The position numbers and the translations under genes were made by a program. This document shows, in pieces, positions 36,475 to 47,680 of a stretch of DNA of 64,000 nucleotides. A model generated the notes under the pieces. It searched no databases, was not told the origin of the DNA, and worked only from the letters and a program-made list of their open reading frames with translations. The first letter of the stretch is position 1. Each line of letters opens with the position of its first letter. Source of the stretch: Colletotrichum lupini. Its lineage: Eukaryota; Ascomycota; Sordariomycetes; Glomerellales; Glomerellaceae. The stretch covers positions 1,550,001 through 1,614,000 of the forward strand of contig NC_064681.1 of assembly GCF_023278565.1 (NCBI RefSeq), written 5' to 3'.

Positions 36475-39400
36475 ATGGACGCTTCCCAGTACCCTACCAA
36501 TGGTATAAACACGACCTCGGCCTCCTACCCGTCGCCCCCCGCCATCACGCCTCATCAACTTCAGCACACCAACTCCCCGCTGCCTCACCAGACTCTGCCG
36601 CCTTTGCAGCCGCAGACCTCCGCCGCCATGAACCAAATGTACGGCAGCAACCCTCACACACCTCGCACTCCTGCGACGCCCAACACTCCGGGCTCCCAGA
36701 ACAACATGCCGCCGTACCAGCCTCAGCAGCAGCAGCAACAGCAGCAGCAGCCTCGCGGTCCCTACCAGCAGATGGGCCAGTACCCTCCCCCGCCTCAGGC
36801 GTACGGCACTCAGTCCATGCTGCCCCAGACCACGATGGCTTCTTCTCACCCGCAGCCCATCGCGCCTGCTCCCGCGTCTGGACGCGTTCCTCCTGTCCTG
36901 CGTCCCATGCCTGCTGGTGGTGTCATGCCCCAGCCCGGTATGAACTCTCCCTACGGCCCCGGCGGTGTCATGCCCGGTGGCATGGGCGAGGCTGACCAGC
37001 CCACGCACGTTGTCGGCTCTCAGGGTCGCCGTGGCATTCTCCCCAGCGCTCCTGGCCGCCCTGCCGCTACTCCCGCTGGTGCCGGCAACACCAAGAGCAC
37101 TGTGATCCCGGTCAAGGATGCCGATGGCAAGTTCCCTTGCCCTCACTGCACCAAGACCTACTTGCACGCGAAGCACTTGAAGCGTCATCTTCTGCGCCGT
37201 AAGTCATAACCTATTACTAACTCACGCAGCTTAGTCCCTTTACTGACGCGGATTGCGAATAGACACGGGCGACCGCCCCTACATGTGTGTGCTGTGTCGC
37301 GACACTTTCTCGCGAAGTGACATTCTCAAGCGTCACTTCCAGAAGTGTTCCATTCGCCGAGGTAACCCGACTGGTGCTAGTCACTTGTCTCACCCTCAGG
37401 CTCATGTCAAGAAGAACGCTGCTGCGCAGAAGGCGGCTCTTGGTCAGGATGGCGGTCTGAACCACCTCAATGGTCTGGGTAACATGCCTGCGGATGGCAT
37501 GGTTCAGCCTTTTGGTATGATGCCTGTGTCGGACGGGATGAGCAACCTTGCGAACGATCAGAGTCAGTTGTCGCGCGCCAGCAGCCTGACTAGGCTTGAT
37601 AATGGCAGTAACCAAGACAGACGGGATTTGACAGGATCTGTCATGGATGCTTCTGGCCGAGGTGGCAACTTCGAGCAGGCATACAACGGCAATGTCCCTA
37701 GCTCCATGACGCCCAATATGAATCAACAGATGCAAAACTACAATATGCCCCCGGGTCAAAATGGAATGTCCATGTATGGCGGGTCGAACTCGAACCAACA
37801 ATCGGGCCTTGATTGGTCTCAAATGTTCCAGGCTGGTGCGCAACAAACCTACGCAAATCATACTCAATTCCCCCCTAATCTTGGACAGACGCAGATCGCA
37901 ACCAAACCAGAGCCTAATACCGGCGTTGAAAGTACAGAAGGTCCGCTTGGCCACTCCAACCACCCCGATTCCCTATTTTTCTCGACCTGGGACGTGCCGC
38001 CATCGATCCAAGACCCTTTTACCCATCTCTCCAACCAGATCCTCAACTTCTTTTACCCTCCAGGTTCCCCGATTACCGATGGAAGCGCCGGCTTCAACCT
38101 ATACTTCTCCGCCGAAAACATACGCGACTTCTTGGAAAAGTACACTCATTTCCATGTCCATTTTCCCATTCTCCATACACCCACCTTCCGTATCATGGAA
38201 GCCTATACTGGCCTGTTGGCTGGCATGTGCTGCATGGGCGCCTGTTACTCTGACCGTCTTTCCCCAGATCACGTGCGCGATATGATGAACTTCCTCAAGT
38301 CCGCACTTGTTCGCGACGTGCAGTTTTTGGCCAACTCGGTGGGCCAACAGCAGAATGGTAACGCTGACGCTGGTGCCTCAAGTAACGGTCATCGCGACCT
38401 TGAGCAACTCCAAGCTGTGATGCTGCTCCAAATTCTGCTGATCTGGAATAGTACACCGCAGCACCGTGAGAGCGCTCGTGAGATTTTCCCAGCCATGGCG
38501 GAGCAGACTCGTCGTCTTCGCCTGTTGGAGGTCTCCACCAGCACGCCCCTCTTCAGTCCGCTGCACCAGAGCAACTTTACCCCTCAGAACTTCGATGTCT
38601 CCACATTCGATTGGGGTGTGTGGGTTGAACAGGAAAAGCGGATACGCCTGATGCACATCATCTTCCTCTGCAACTCCGCCATGGAACTTTATTTCAACGC
38701 CCAGTCTCAACTTGACAGCTTCGAGATGCACATCCCGCTGCCATCTGATGATGCAGCGTGGGACGCACGGACGAAGAAGGATTGCGAGGATGCACTGGGC
38801 TTACACGGAGATGAGTTGGCACAGCAAAAGAATCCAAATGGAACACGGCGCAGCAAGCAACCGGAAATGGACTATGCTCTCCAAGCTTTGCTTCACGGAT
38901 CCTACCAGATTCAGCCAGGCAGAACGAATCTTTACGGAAAGTTCATCTTGATTCACGCCATCCTGTCCTTGATTCGACGAGCTCAATTGGACGGTAGTGC
39001 CGTGATGAAGGGTTACGCGACTCCACCAATGAGTGACTGGATGGTGAATGGTGGATCAGATAACGGCATCAACAGCGGCAGGGCAACACCTGTCGATCCC
39101 GCTTTGCAGGGCATTCCGGTACATGTGCACGAATCGTTCCGCATGGCCCTCCAAAAGTTCAAGACCAACTGGGATACCGACATGGTCAACCAATTTCCTC
39201 CTGGATCAGCGAAGAACGTCCGTAGGTATGGTTTCTCTAGGGACGGCATCCATTTCTACTGGCTTGCCAAGTACCTGTTAAAGCATACCCGGTCATCAGA
39301 GCTGCAGATGGAGTCGGATGCGCGTTTCATGCAGGTGATGCAATTATTGAAGTCGGTGAAGGCATGGGTATTGTCGGATGGGGCGTCTAGGGGTGAAGAT

Positions 39401-39556
39401 ATGGGATCGGTTGGAGAGATCGACAAGGATTTTGGAGTGTCGAATCTGACACTCGACATGGCGCGACTTTTCAAACCTCTTCCGGCGGTGGTGGAGGATC
39501 CAGGAATACCTTCTGTGCAAACGAACATCGGCACAACGGGCGGCGGCATGCTTTGA
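36475..39556 (+). CDS. C2H2 zinc-finger transcription factor with fungal TF middle domain
   Basis: Two exons, join(36475..37198, 37263..39556), encode 1005 residues. The N-terminal 210 residues are Pro/Gln-rich, with nine consecutive Gln (36724-36750). Two tandem fingers follow: CPHC...HLLRH (C222, C225, H238, H242) and, after linker TGDRPYM, CVLC...HFQKC, a C2HC variant. The intron (GTAAGT donor) splits the codon of H242, so splicing is needed to complete finger 1. After a Gln/Asn/Met-rich linker, residues about 480-760 match the fungal-specific transcription-factor domain (PF04082 type), with FEMHIPLP and FHVHFPILHTPTFRIMEAYT among its hallmarks. Such proteins are nuclear regulators. C2H2 plus this domain is a known fungal architecture, but no ortholog name can be assigned. 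The start is the first in-frame ATG after a long leader. Confidence 0.92.
36724..36750 (+). repeat. CAG/CAA repeat encoding Gln9
   Basis: Nine consecutive Gln codons (eight CAG and one CAA) sit in the low-complexity N-terminus of the C2H2 transcription factor, a site where length variation between strains is likely. Confidence 0.9.
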
Positions 39557-40262
39557 CATTCACAAAAAAAACCTACTGCATTTGGTCGGCGTTTTGTTTC
39601 TTTTTACTCATTTTCATCTTTTTTGTCTTGTTTCCTCACGGATCCGTTCTCATCAACTCATATGCTTTGTTGCGGAAAAGCATCTCGATTCCCTCTTGCA
39701 TCAAAGCCGGATTGACGGTGGTTACTTCTGATATGCATCTTGTGGCGGGTGGTTTCATGCGATAGACGGGGAGGTGGAGTTGGCACTGCATTAGACTGCG
39801 ATCAGATAGAACTTGGGAGGCTCTCGGGTGGCACCAGCGGTGGCCCGATGAGGTTGTCACGATATTCATGGCTTTTCGCTCATAATGACTTGTTTCGGCG
39901 GTTTGCGTGGCTAGGCTGGTCTGGTCTAATGTTAGATGTCTCAAAATGGGTGGTACTCGTCCTTTTTATCGCGACAACGAAGAAAAAACAAACGAGATGC
40001 AGAGGCAACACTGCCAGCACAGTTTTTTTCATTGTTCTTTTGAACTAGTAGCATGAACTTAGACATTAGAATCTGCAAAAATCGACTTGACTGTATAAAC
40101 TCAACAACCAACCACCTTGGCCATGCCTATATCTTACATCCGGTGAAGACTGTCTCTCAATCACTTAGACAATGGTGACACCATGTTTTCCGTCCTCAAT
40201 AACAAGATCCAATCGAGTAATGGACGCCCTGCTCACCCGCTCACTCACTGACTGGACTCGCT
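39557..40262. other. Convergent 3' intergenic region
   Basis: The 3' ends of the C2H2 regulator (plus) and the small membrane-protein gene (minus) face each other here. T-rich stretches follow the stop at 39556. No other gene is seen. Confidence 0.6.
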
Positions 40263-40610
40263 TCATTCGGATCTATCGACGACGGTGACCTTTGGGACGT
40301 ACTTGTCGACCACGGCCTTTTCCTCGGGCGTGGGCTGGTACTTCTCCTCGGCCCGGTCGGAGAAGTAGAGGCCTGCGCCGCCCCAGGCCAGGACCGCGAC
40401 GCCGAAGCCCAGGCGGGTCTTTGGGGTGAGGTTCTTGTATGCCCTGTAGGTGCCGCGTGGGGGGTCTTGTGAGTATGGTGAAGGGTTTAGGTTCCCGAGT
40501 TTGGGGGCCGTGGGAAAACGAGCGGGGACTGGGGGAGGAGAGGAGAGTGGAGGTGAGGTGATGGGGCTGAGGGCTAGGGTCCCGTGGCGTGCATGAGCTT
40601 ACTTGAACAT
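40263..40610 (-). CDS. Small mitochondrial-type membrane protein, 62 residues
   Basis: Two exons, complement(join(40263..40443, 40603..40610)), encode 62 residues. The first coding exon is only 8 nt (ATGTTCAA), with donor GTAAGC; the intron is 159 nt, with acceptor CTACAG. The protein starts MFKAYKNLTPKTRLGFG, has one hydrophobic segment (about 16-30, GVAVLAWGGAGLYF), then a charged tail (SDRAEEKYQPTPEEKAVVDK) ending KVTVVDRSE. This layout (basic amphipathic start, single span, acidic tail) is typical of small inner-membrane proteins of respiratory or assembly complexes, but I cannot name the subunit. The frame is open upstream of the ATG (HGLAKDQ), so a further 5' exon extending the N-terminus is possible. 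Confidence 0.7.
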
Positions 40611-41922
40611 CTGGTCTTTGGCGAGGCCGTGGAGGGTATGTGAGATGGAGCGAGAATGAGGATTGATGGCGGGTGTGGTTGAAGGGGGGTCCTGCGTAGA
40701 GAGGTACGGCGCTTCCAACCCAGCTTCTGAGGGAAATTCCGCCAAAAGAGGTACCGATATGCAAGGTAGACACGAACGTGGATTTTCCCGCTGACGAGAT
40801 TTCTTGAGGTTCGAGTGAAGGACTGGACGTCGGACGCGGCGGTAGCTGATGGAAAGCAGCTTTTTTTTTTCTGTTGCGTGGATGAGCTGGGGAAGAATTG
40901 ATGTTGGAAAAAGCTTGATCGTCATTGGTTGACGAGACTTTGGGCGATGGAAATAGTGGGGACGTGAGAGGACGTCAAGGCTTCCTGACTAGGAATTCAG
41001 TTTTTGACACTTTGTTGCTTTCGGAGGATTTGGAAATAACTTCGCTGAGCGGAAGATTTCGGGCTTTCAACTCGTATTCAAACACATGAGCTGATGATGA
41101 CTAAGAACTCTCGGCGGCGCTGTGTGAACTCTTGCCAAGTGTGTATTCTCCCCCTTCAATCATCGCCTTGATCCCTCGGTGCTTGTGTGGAACGCCGTCT
41201 TCAAGATTCATGCCTTGCCCTTATGTTTTTGTATACAAATCGCCCGTATCTCTGTTGGCGTATGGTATCACGAGGCTTGACGAATGGAGTGGGGATGACA
41301 TCCGCCGGACCCGCTGAGCTTAAGGCAGGCGAGCGGCTTCAACATCGGCGAGCCTAGCTTTTTCAGAAGAGTTAGTTTGATTTCCACCGGGTAACACTGA
41401 GAGACATATTTTGTGTCTCTGAAAGGGGGCGTGTAAGCAATTTCGGGGAAAAGGTCAATGAGCGTGGTAAGCCCCGTTGCGACGGCGAGAATGAGAAGCC
41501 CAACGAACACAGGGTTGTTTATCTAGAGCTTCCGAGAGATAGATAGTTGGTTATTTTGTTGGTTATGATATCTTGTACGCTTCTCACGGGGGGGGATGGG
41601 CCTTGAGACCTTTGGGCGTGACGAATATGCGAGCTCGAGAGCCTCAAGGGGGGAGTCAACCAAGCAGATGAGATAGCGGGCTTGAAGACCGTGGTTGAGA
41701 TACCTGTATAGAATCGAAAAGTTCGGGAGCCGGAGATGATTCGTGATGAGGAGGAGAGTGAGAGGAACATACAATGCCTCCGCACAATAAGTGCGCGCGC
41801 CGTCTGCCCTTTGGGCAGTGGGCAAGCTGCAGCGCGACCTTTTGAAGAATACAGAGACGATGTATCCAGGTCATCTCCTCTACACCTCCAGATTGATAAA
41901 GGCAATAGGCTCGTATGCCTAC
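40611..41922. other. Intergenic; possible extra exon at 41268-41510
   Basis: No gene is firmly supported. On the minus strand 41510-41268 is open and protein-like, starting after a TCTAG acceptor (VFVGLLILAVATGLTTLIDL), and it might be a 3' exon of the candidate gene at 41923-42811. A plausible donor (GTGAGA, about 41597) precedes it by a 65-nt intron. I could not connect the two in one frame. Confidence 0.35.
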
Positions 41923-42811
41923 TTATATCAAAGACTGATGTTCAAACCTAGCTTTTGGCATCACCGTCGTTAGGTAGCAACAAGGTATACAGCCAAGGCA
42001 CGTCTGAATGACCAGAATGGTGGCAAGAAAGAGCTCAACGACGGTGCGACTATATTTCACGGCGGTTACTATGGCACACATACTGGGGTCGTATGCGAAC
42101 TCGAAGTTGTATGTTATCGAAAGTAGGCTGCAACACGGCCATGGTTGAGTGTTGACCTGTAAGAATACCACCACTCCGGTCACCAGTTTGTCCTGGCCAA
42201 CCGACCTACGAAGACGCCTGCTGTTACCAGGACTGGATTGAAAAGGCCTATATGGACTTTATCGGTCTGGTAGTCATGCGGAAAAAGCACATGGCGAAAT
42301 TGTCGATGGAATATACCAAGAGCACCTGGTGGCGCAAGTGTAGCTGTGCAAGCTATACGGCCTGAGCACTGCTCAATTGGCTTCCTTTGCTTGGCAATGA
42401 GTGAGACATGGGTCAGCTTGACGAGTGTCTGGGAATTAGCTGGCGATTGAGTCCGTAGAGATCGACGTTTCACTATATGTAGTCAATAGATACATATTCA
42501 ATGGCCTCGTTGATCCAGAGGGCGAGCTTCCGACGGAGATGACTGCTGTGGGGCGATTGGCGAGCACCAATGGAGAAACAAGGCATATTTTCGCCACTGA
42601 AAGTCTCGGATCGAGTTTGAGCAGGGTGTTCATGTCGTTCTCTTAGGAATAGCTGAGCAAAGGGCTTGTCGAAAAGTGCCGCGTAGCAAGCCGGGGGAGT
42701 TACGTGGTTAAGATTGAGTGCAACAAGTAGATGGCCTCTATCACCAGTTTCCACGCTAAGAATCGATGAAGAGAAAGACTCAATTAGAACATATGATCGG
42801 AGCAAAAACAT
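41923..42811 (-). CDS. Candidate three-exon gene, unrecognised, possible membrane segment
   Basis: The minus strand can be spliced as complement(join(41923..42156, 42228..42428, 42494..42811)), giving 250 residues from ATG 42811 to the TGA or TAA-type stop at 41923. Both introns are phase 0: 65 nt (donor GTATCT, branch GCTAAT, acceptor CCCAG) and 71 nt (donor GTAACA, acceptor TTACAG). All three exons read as natural protein, for example NLNHVTPPACYAALFDKPFA, LTHVSLIAKQRKPIEQC and VVELFLATILVIQTCLGCIP. The last is hydrophobic enough for one membrane span. No family is recognised. The donors are not the favourite fungal consensus, no transcription evidence is available, and the gene may be partial, with extra exons upstream of 42811 or at 41268-41510, or decaying. 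Confidence 0.4.
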
Positions 42812-43112
42812 GGAGAAGGATGATAGAAGCTTCAGGTGAAGCTAGGGTTCAGCAAGATCGTAGGACATTAAAGAAAGAAGGAGGACAGGAGGTTGTATCC
42901 AAGCCACACAAGAGTTTGTCAAGCCACAAGTCTGTAACTATGCTTGACAGCCGCACAGACCCATCCGGTAGCTCGTTCACCCGCAGCCGCAGCGATCCGG
43001 CGTGTGATTGGTTGGAGGCTTTCCCAAATTTCTAAACTGGCGAAATAGTACGAGCTCTCAGAAAGGGATTCGTGATCCTTACCAGCATCCACGTTGACAC
43101 CAATTGCCAGAG

Positions 43113-44093
43113 ATGGCGAACCCCAATGCGATGCGGCCGTCGATAGGTCGCGTATTGCGCCTCCAGGAGACTCGGCAATGGCTGTCCACGACACCCGCGA
43201 CGGCCACCCAACCCCGAACCGCAGCGGCATGCTTCTCGACTTCGGCTGCGCACTCGGTGCGCAAGACCCGCGACAACAATCGCCTCCGAGGTGTCAGTAC
43301 CATGAAGAGATCCGGTCCCCGTGAGCCGCTCTCCGTATCATGGGAGACGCTGCCCAAGCCGTCAAACTACAAGCGCGAGGTTCCTACGGACCCGAACCAC
43401 GGGCTCTGGGACTTTTTCTACGGCAAGAACAAGCTCTTGAACACGCCCAAGGAGGACCAGTCTCATGGCCGTGCATGGACAGTGGAGGAGCTGAGAAAAA
43501 AGAACTGGGAAGACCTCCACTCGCTGTGGTATGTCTGTCTGAAGGAGAGAAACCGCATTGCGACGACGAGTCTCGAGCGTGAGAGACGCAAAGTCGGTTT
43601 CGGAGGATTCGAGGCCAACAGCAGGGACGAGACGGTTCGTATTGTGTCTACCACATGACTTTTTGGAGATGGCTGCTGACCGGCGCTTGTTTAGGTTGTC
43701 ACGACAATGAAGGCGATCAAGCACGTCTTGACCGAACGTTTTTACCTCTGGGAGGATGCGCGCAGATTGGCCGAGAACGACCCCGAAATCAATCTCTCTG
43801 GTGAAGGAGAGGCATACACGCCGCTGGCAGGATACGAGAATATGGAAGAGGGCAACAAGTACCTCGCCGAGGAGGTAGAGGCCGCAGCTGTCGAGTCACC
43901 AGTTATCGAGGCTCAAGCCGTCGAGGCGTCCGTCGAGCCTCAGGCAGAGAAGAAGGAAGCCGCGCCTGTTACGCCAGAGGCTGAGGAAGAGGTCGAGGTC
44001 AAGGTGAAGCCACCGCACCCGGCGAAGAAGGTCAAGCCCAGCAAACCGGTTGAGAGCAAGCCTGCGCCGGCGATGCCCAAGCCGAAGATCTGA
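43113..44093 (+). CDS. mrpl4: Mitochondrial large ribosomal subunit protein uL29m (MRP-L47/Mrpl4 family)
   Basis: Two exons, join(43113..43634, 43695..44093), encode 306 residues. The first about 60 residues are Arg/Ser/Thr/Ala-rich without acids, as for a matrix-targeting presequence. The family core follows: HGLWDFFYGKNKLLNTPKED, then GRAWTVEELRKKNWEDLHSL with WYVCLKERNRIATTSLERER, and after the intron MKAIKHVLTERFYLWEDARR. The bL47/uL29m proteins sit near the polypeptide exit of the mitoribosome. The C-terminal 90 residues are a Glu/Ala/Pro/Lys-rich extension. The donor is the unusual GTTCGT, but the phase-0 join restores the conserved sequence and the branch CTGAC is present. The start at 43113 is the first ATG; another Met seven codons in (MRPSIG) is an alternative. 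Confidence 0.9.
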
Positions 44094-45032
44094 GCGGCTC
44101 TATTTGTTGTCTCCCCATTCAGCGCGAGGGTCGCAGACGGGAGAGTCATGTATCATTGTATCCAGACATGTATAGAATCTTGTACGATACGAATATTTTG
44201 TGCCAGGCGTATTTTGGAAGTCATTCCCCAGACATCATTCTCACTCTTGACACCGCTGGCAACATGCAATTGTCGACGAAGATTTAGAGCGTGCGTGATA
44301 CAACAGCAACGCTTGCCATGGTCAACTTGAGAAAGGATTGAATAAGATCTACAGAAAGGTCTTGCATAACAGAGAGAAACTGAATAATAGATGAGACTTG
44401 TATTCGCATAATGTTACAGAACTGGGACGGGGAAGGGCGGGAGCTGGGTCCTTGTAGCAGGGACAAGCCCACTCACACCGCCGAGGGCGCCAGGTACACG
44501 CAGAGCAGACAAAAGTCGAGGTACCTTTTGAGCTAAGGTACTTGCAACTTTACGGCCTCGGTCGGTCCATGTCCAGTCTGCTAGCGGTGAGCAAGTGGCC
44601 AGCATAGTTTGCAGTAAGAAGAGCGGGCGGAGAGCGGACCTTGCATGGGCCATTTGGAGGTACAACTGGAGCCAGGACGGGCCCCCCCAGCGAGCATTGG
44701 CACTGGTCACTGGCCACTGACCACCGGGCTGGCCCCCAGTGACACTGGACGCTTGATGTGCTGCCGCATGCACTGCTGAACCCCTCCATGTCCCTCCAAA
44801 ACCCAACTGTTTCTAGCAATCTACGGCAAAGTAGGTGGCTCTTGCCCCCCCACTTGATCCTCCTTTGCTGCATGTTGCTCCCCCATGTCTCTTCTTCACA
44901 ACACCGCAACTACTTCTCCGGACATCCAACACTTCATACTTTTCTCTTCCCTTCTCCTTCCGCTGCGAAACCACCGACCGACTTTAATATAACAACAACC
45001 GTCACACACGCACATACCCCTCAGCCGCAACC
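44094..45032. other. Intergenic; gdi1 promoter
   Basis: This lies between the mrpl4 3' end and the gdi1 start. The last 150 bases are rich in C/T and A/C tracts typical of a fungal promoter-leader. No gene is supported. Confidence 0.6.
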
Positions 45033-46938
45033 ATGGATGAGATTGCAAAGGAATACGATGTCATCGTGCTGGGCACTGGTAAGTGACGTTACGCCATCCT
45101 CCTTTATTTGCCCCGCATCGTCGCTCGTCGGCCTGTGGGGTTCCCGACTGCTCGACAGAGCTTCCTGGCTGACCGGTCGACCTCACCGTCCTCTCTCTTC
45201 AGGTCTGACTGAGTGTGTTCTTTCTGGGTAAGCAAGCTATTGTCCTCATCGCTCACTCAAATGTTCGCTTCGCTAATCATTATTCTCCCCGCGCAGTGTC
45301 CTCAGTGTGAAGGGCAAGAAGGTCCTCCACATTGACCGCAACGACCACTATGGCGGGTAAGTCTTGCTCCTCCAAGGCCGCGATCTGGCCTTCCACCCAT
45401 GAAGAACCTAGCTAAACTTAATCAGTGAGGCAGCTTCGGTCAACCTCGAGACGGTATGACACCCACGACTCTTCCCTGCCCTCCCGTCCTAATGGGGTTC
45501 TAACCCGACAAACTTGCAGCTCTACAAGAAGTACGGCAACTACGCAAAGGGCGAGGAGCCCTGGACGAAGTATGGGCGTCTGAATGACTGGAACATCGAC
45601 CTTGTCCCCAAGTTCCTCATGTCCGCTGGCGAGCTCACCAACATTCTCGTCTCGACCGACGTCACAAGATACCTCGAGTTCAAGCAGGTTGCAGGCAGCT
45701 ACGTCCAGCAGGGTCAGAGCTCCAAGGCCACTGTTGCCAAGGTTCCCTCCGATGCCGGCGAGGCTCTGCGTTCGCCCCTGATGGGAATCTTTGAGAAGCG
45801 CCGCATGAAGAGCTTCATCGAGTGGATCGGCACCTTTGACCGCAAGGACCCCGGCACACACAAGGGTGAGTTTCGACATTTCGAAGCATCGAGGGATGGC
45901 GGAATCGTGGGATAGGACTGACAGTCATGCGCTAGGCCTCGACATCAACAATGTCACCATGAAGGAGGTCTACGACAAGTTCGGTCTCGAGACCGGTACT
46001 CGTGACTTTATCGGCCACGCCATGGCTCTCTTCACCACGGACGAGTACCTCACTAAGCCTGGTGCCGCCCCCGAGGCCATCGAGCGCATCCGCCTGTACG
46101 GAACCTCTGTGTCCCGCTACGGCAAGTCCCCTTACATCTACCCTCTCTACGGTCTCGGCGAGCTTCCCCAGGGCTTCGCCCGTCTGTCTGCCATCTACGG
46201 TGGTACCTACATGCTTAACACCAACGTCGACGAGGTGCAGTACGAGGGCGGCAAGGCTGTCGGTATCAAGGCCACTATGACTGGCGTTGAGGAGATGAAG
46301 TTCGAGACCAAGGCCAAGATGATCCTTGGTGACCCCAGCTACTTCCCCGGAAAGGTCAAGGTTGTCGGACAGGTTCTGCGCGCCATCTGCATTCTGAAGC
46401 ACCCCTTGGCCGGCACCAACGACGCCGACTCTTCCCAGCTCATCATTCCCCAATCCCAGATTGGCCGTAAGAACGGTAAGTGCAGTGTAACCGAAAAGTG
46501 AAACTTGAATGCACGACTCATTGAAGCTAGATATCTACATCGCCTGCGTGTCATCGGCACACAACGTTTGCCCCAAGGGCTACTGGATTGCCATCGTTTC
46601 GACCATTGCTGAGTCGAACGCCAACCACCACGTCGAGCTTCAGCCCGGTCTGGAGCGCCTCGGCAAGATCGAGGAGCAGTTTATGGTAAGAGAGAAGCCC
46701 GAGTCCGCGCAGTGTAAGAAACAGGGTACTAATTCTTTTGAAGGGCGCCCCGATCCCCATCTACGAGCCCACGGATGACGGCACCGGCGACAACGTCTTC
46801 GTCTCCAAGAGCTACGACGCCAGCAGTCACTTCGAGAGCACGACCGATGATGTCAAGGATATCTACCGCCGCGCCACCGGCGAGGAGCTCAAGGTTGAGG
46901 GTCTGAGAGAGGGCCTGCAAGTTGCGGATGAGCAGTAA
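45033..46938 (+). CDS. gdi1: Rab GDP-dissociation inhibitor
   Basis: Eight exons, join(45033..45078, 45203..45227, 45297..45356, 45426..45453, 45520..45865, 45936..46475, 46531..46685, 46744..46938), encode 464 residues, close to yeast Gdi1 (451). GDI extracts GDP-bound prenylated Rab proteins from membranes and keeps them soluble for reuse in vesicle traffic. The N-terminus has the GDI/CHM nucleotide-fold signature (YDVIVLGTGLTECVLSGVLS, then KVLHIDRNDHYGGEAASVNL). The Rab-binding platform is intact (RYGKSPYIYPLYGLGELPQG, FARLSAIYGGTYMLN), as is the later IYIACVSSAHNVCPKGYWIA. The first four coding exons are tiny (46, 25, 60, 28 nt), yet every junction keeps frame and restores conserved sequence. 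It is cytosolic, presumably essential and constitutively expressed. Confidence 0.96.
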
Positions 46939-47680
46939 GCGCAAGGGGATGCTTTATTGAAACTTTTGTTTTCAAGCGGGTGAGGGGAGGAGGGAGCAAG
47001 TCTGAGAGGCATTGTGTCCTCGCACATCATAACAGACGGCAATCCGGGGTATATATATAACATATCTTGGACGCAAACATCTGAGGGTGGTGCTCTTCAA
47101 AGTTATTCAAGCCATTTTACCACATTCTTCGGTTCCGTATGCCCGTACAACTAATGCCATATTTTGTGATGTTTTGAGTCCAGCACTCACAGACGGGCTC
47201 ACTGAAGTCTTCTCATGTTTTCTTATAGGTTTCTTATTCAGGGTATTCAATGGTCCTTGATTTGATGGCCTTTGAAGAGAGCCATCAAACGTCGAGACAC
47301 ACGCAAAGCTGGTAATGCTACGACGCTTTTTCTTTTGACATACGTTTCTCAAAAAGAAAAAAGGCATCACAGATTTTCCCCGTCTCCTATTCCCTCTCTT
47401 CTATCCCTCGTGGCCTCCCAATTCAAAATGTGGGAGCCTTTTACCGACCTCGTCAGATGTGATGTGATTTGTGTCGCAAGAGAACGAAGGAATGGAAGAA
47501 GACAAACAACAAGGCAGCAGCAAAACGAAACAAAGACCGCAAAACGCCTCCATGCCCCCCCCCGAAATAAATAAAGCATATTTACTTTTATTCTCTTTCC
47601 GTAAACATCCATTACCGTCTTTTTTACCCCTACCGCTGCTGGCGATGACGGGGTTGGTGGTGGTGGTGGTGGTGGTTTTC
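46939..47680. other. Convergent intergenic region gdi1/nog1
   Basis: The 3' regions of gdi1 (plus) and nog1 (minus) face each other. A (GGT)7 repeat lies at 47656-47676, just beyond the nog1 stop. No other gene is seen. Confidence 0.6.
47656..47676 (+). repeat. (GGT)7 microsatellite in nog1 3' UTR
   Basis: Seven perfect GGT units end 4 nt before the nog1 stop codon, so they lie in its 3' UTR on the minus strand. Confidence 0.9.

Noticed and set aside
41304..41320. ACCCGCTGAGCTTAAG resembles the 5' end of fungal 28S rRNA
   Set aside because: The similarity stops after about 16 bases with one mismatch; the following sequence does not match LSU rRNA, so it is probably chance.
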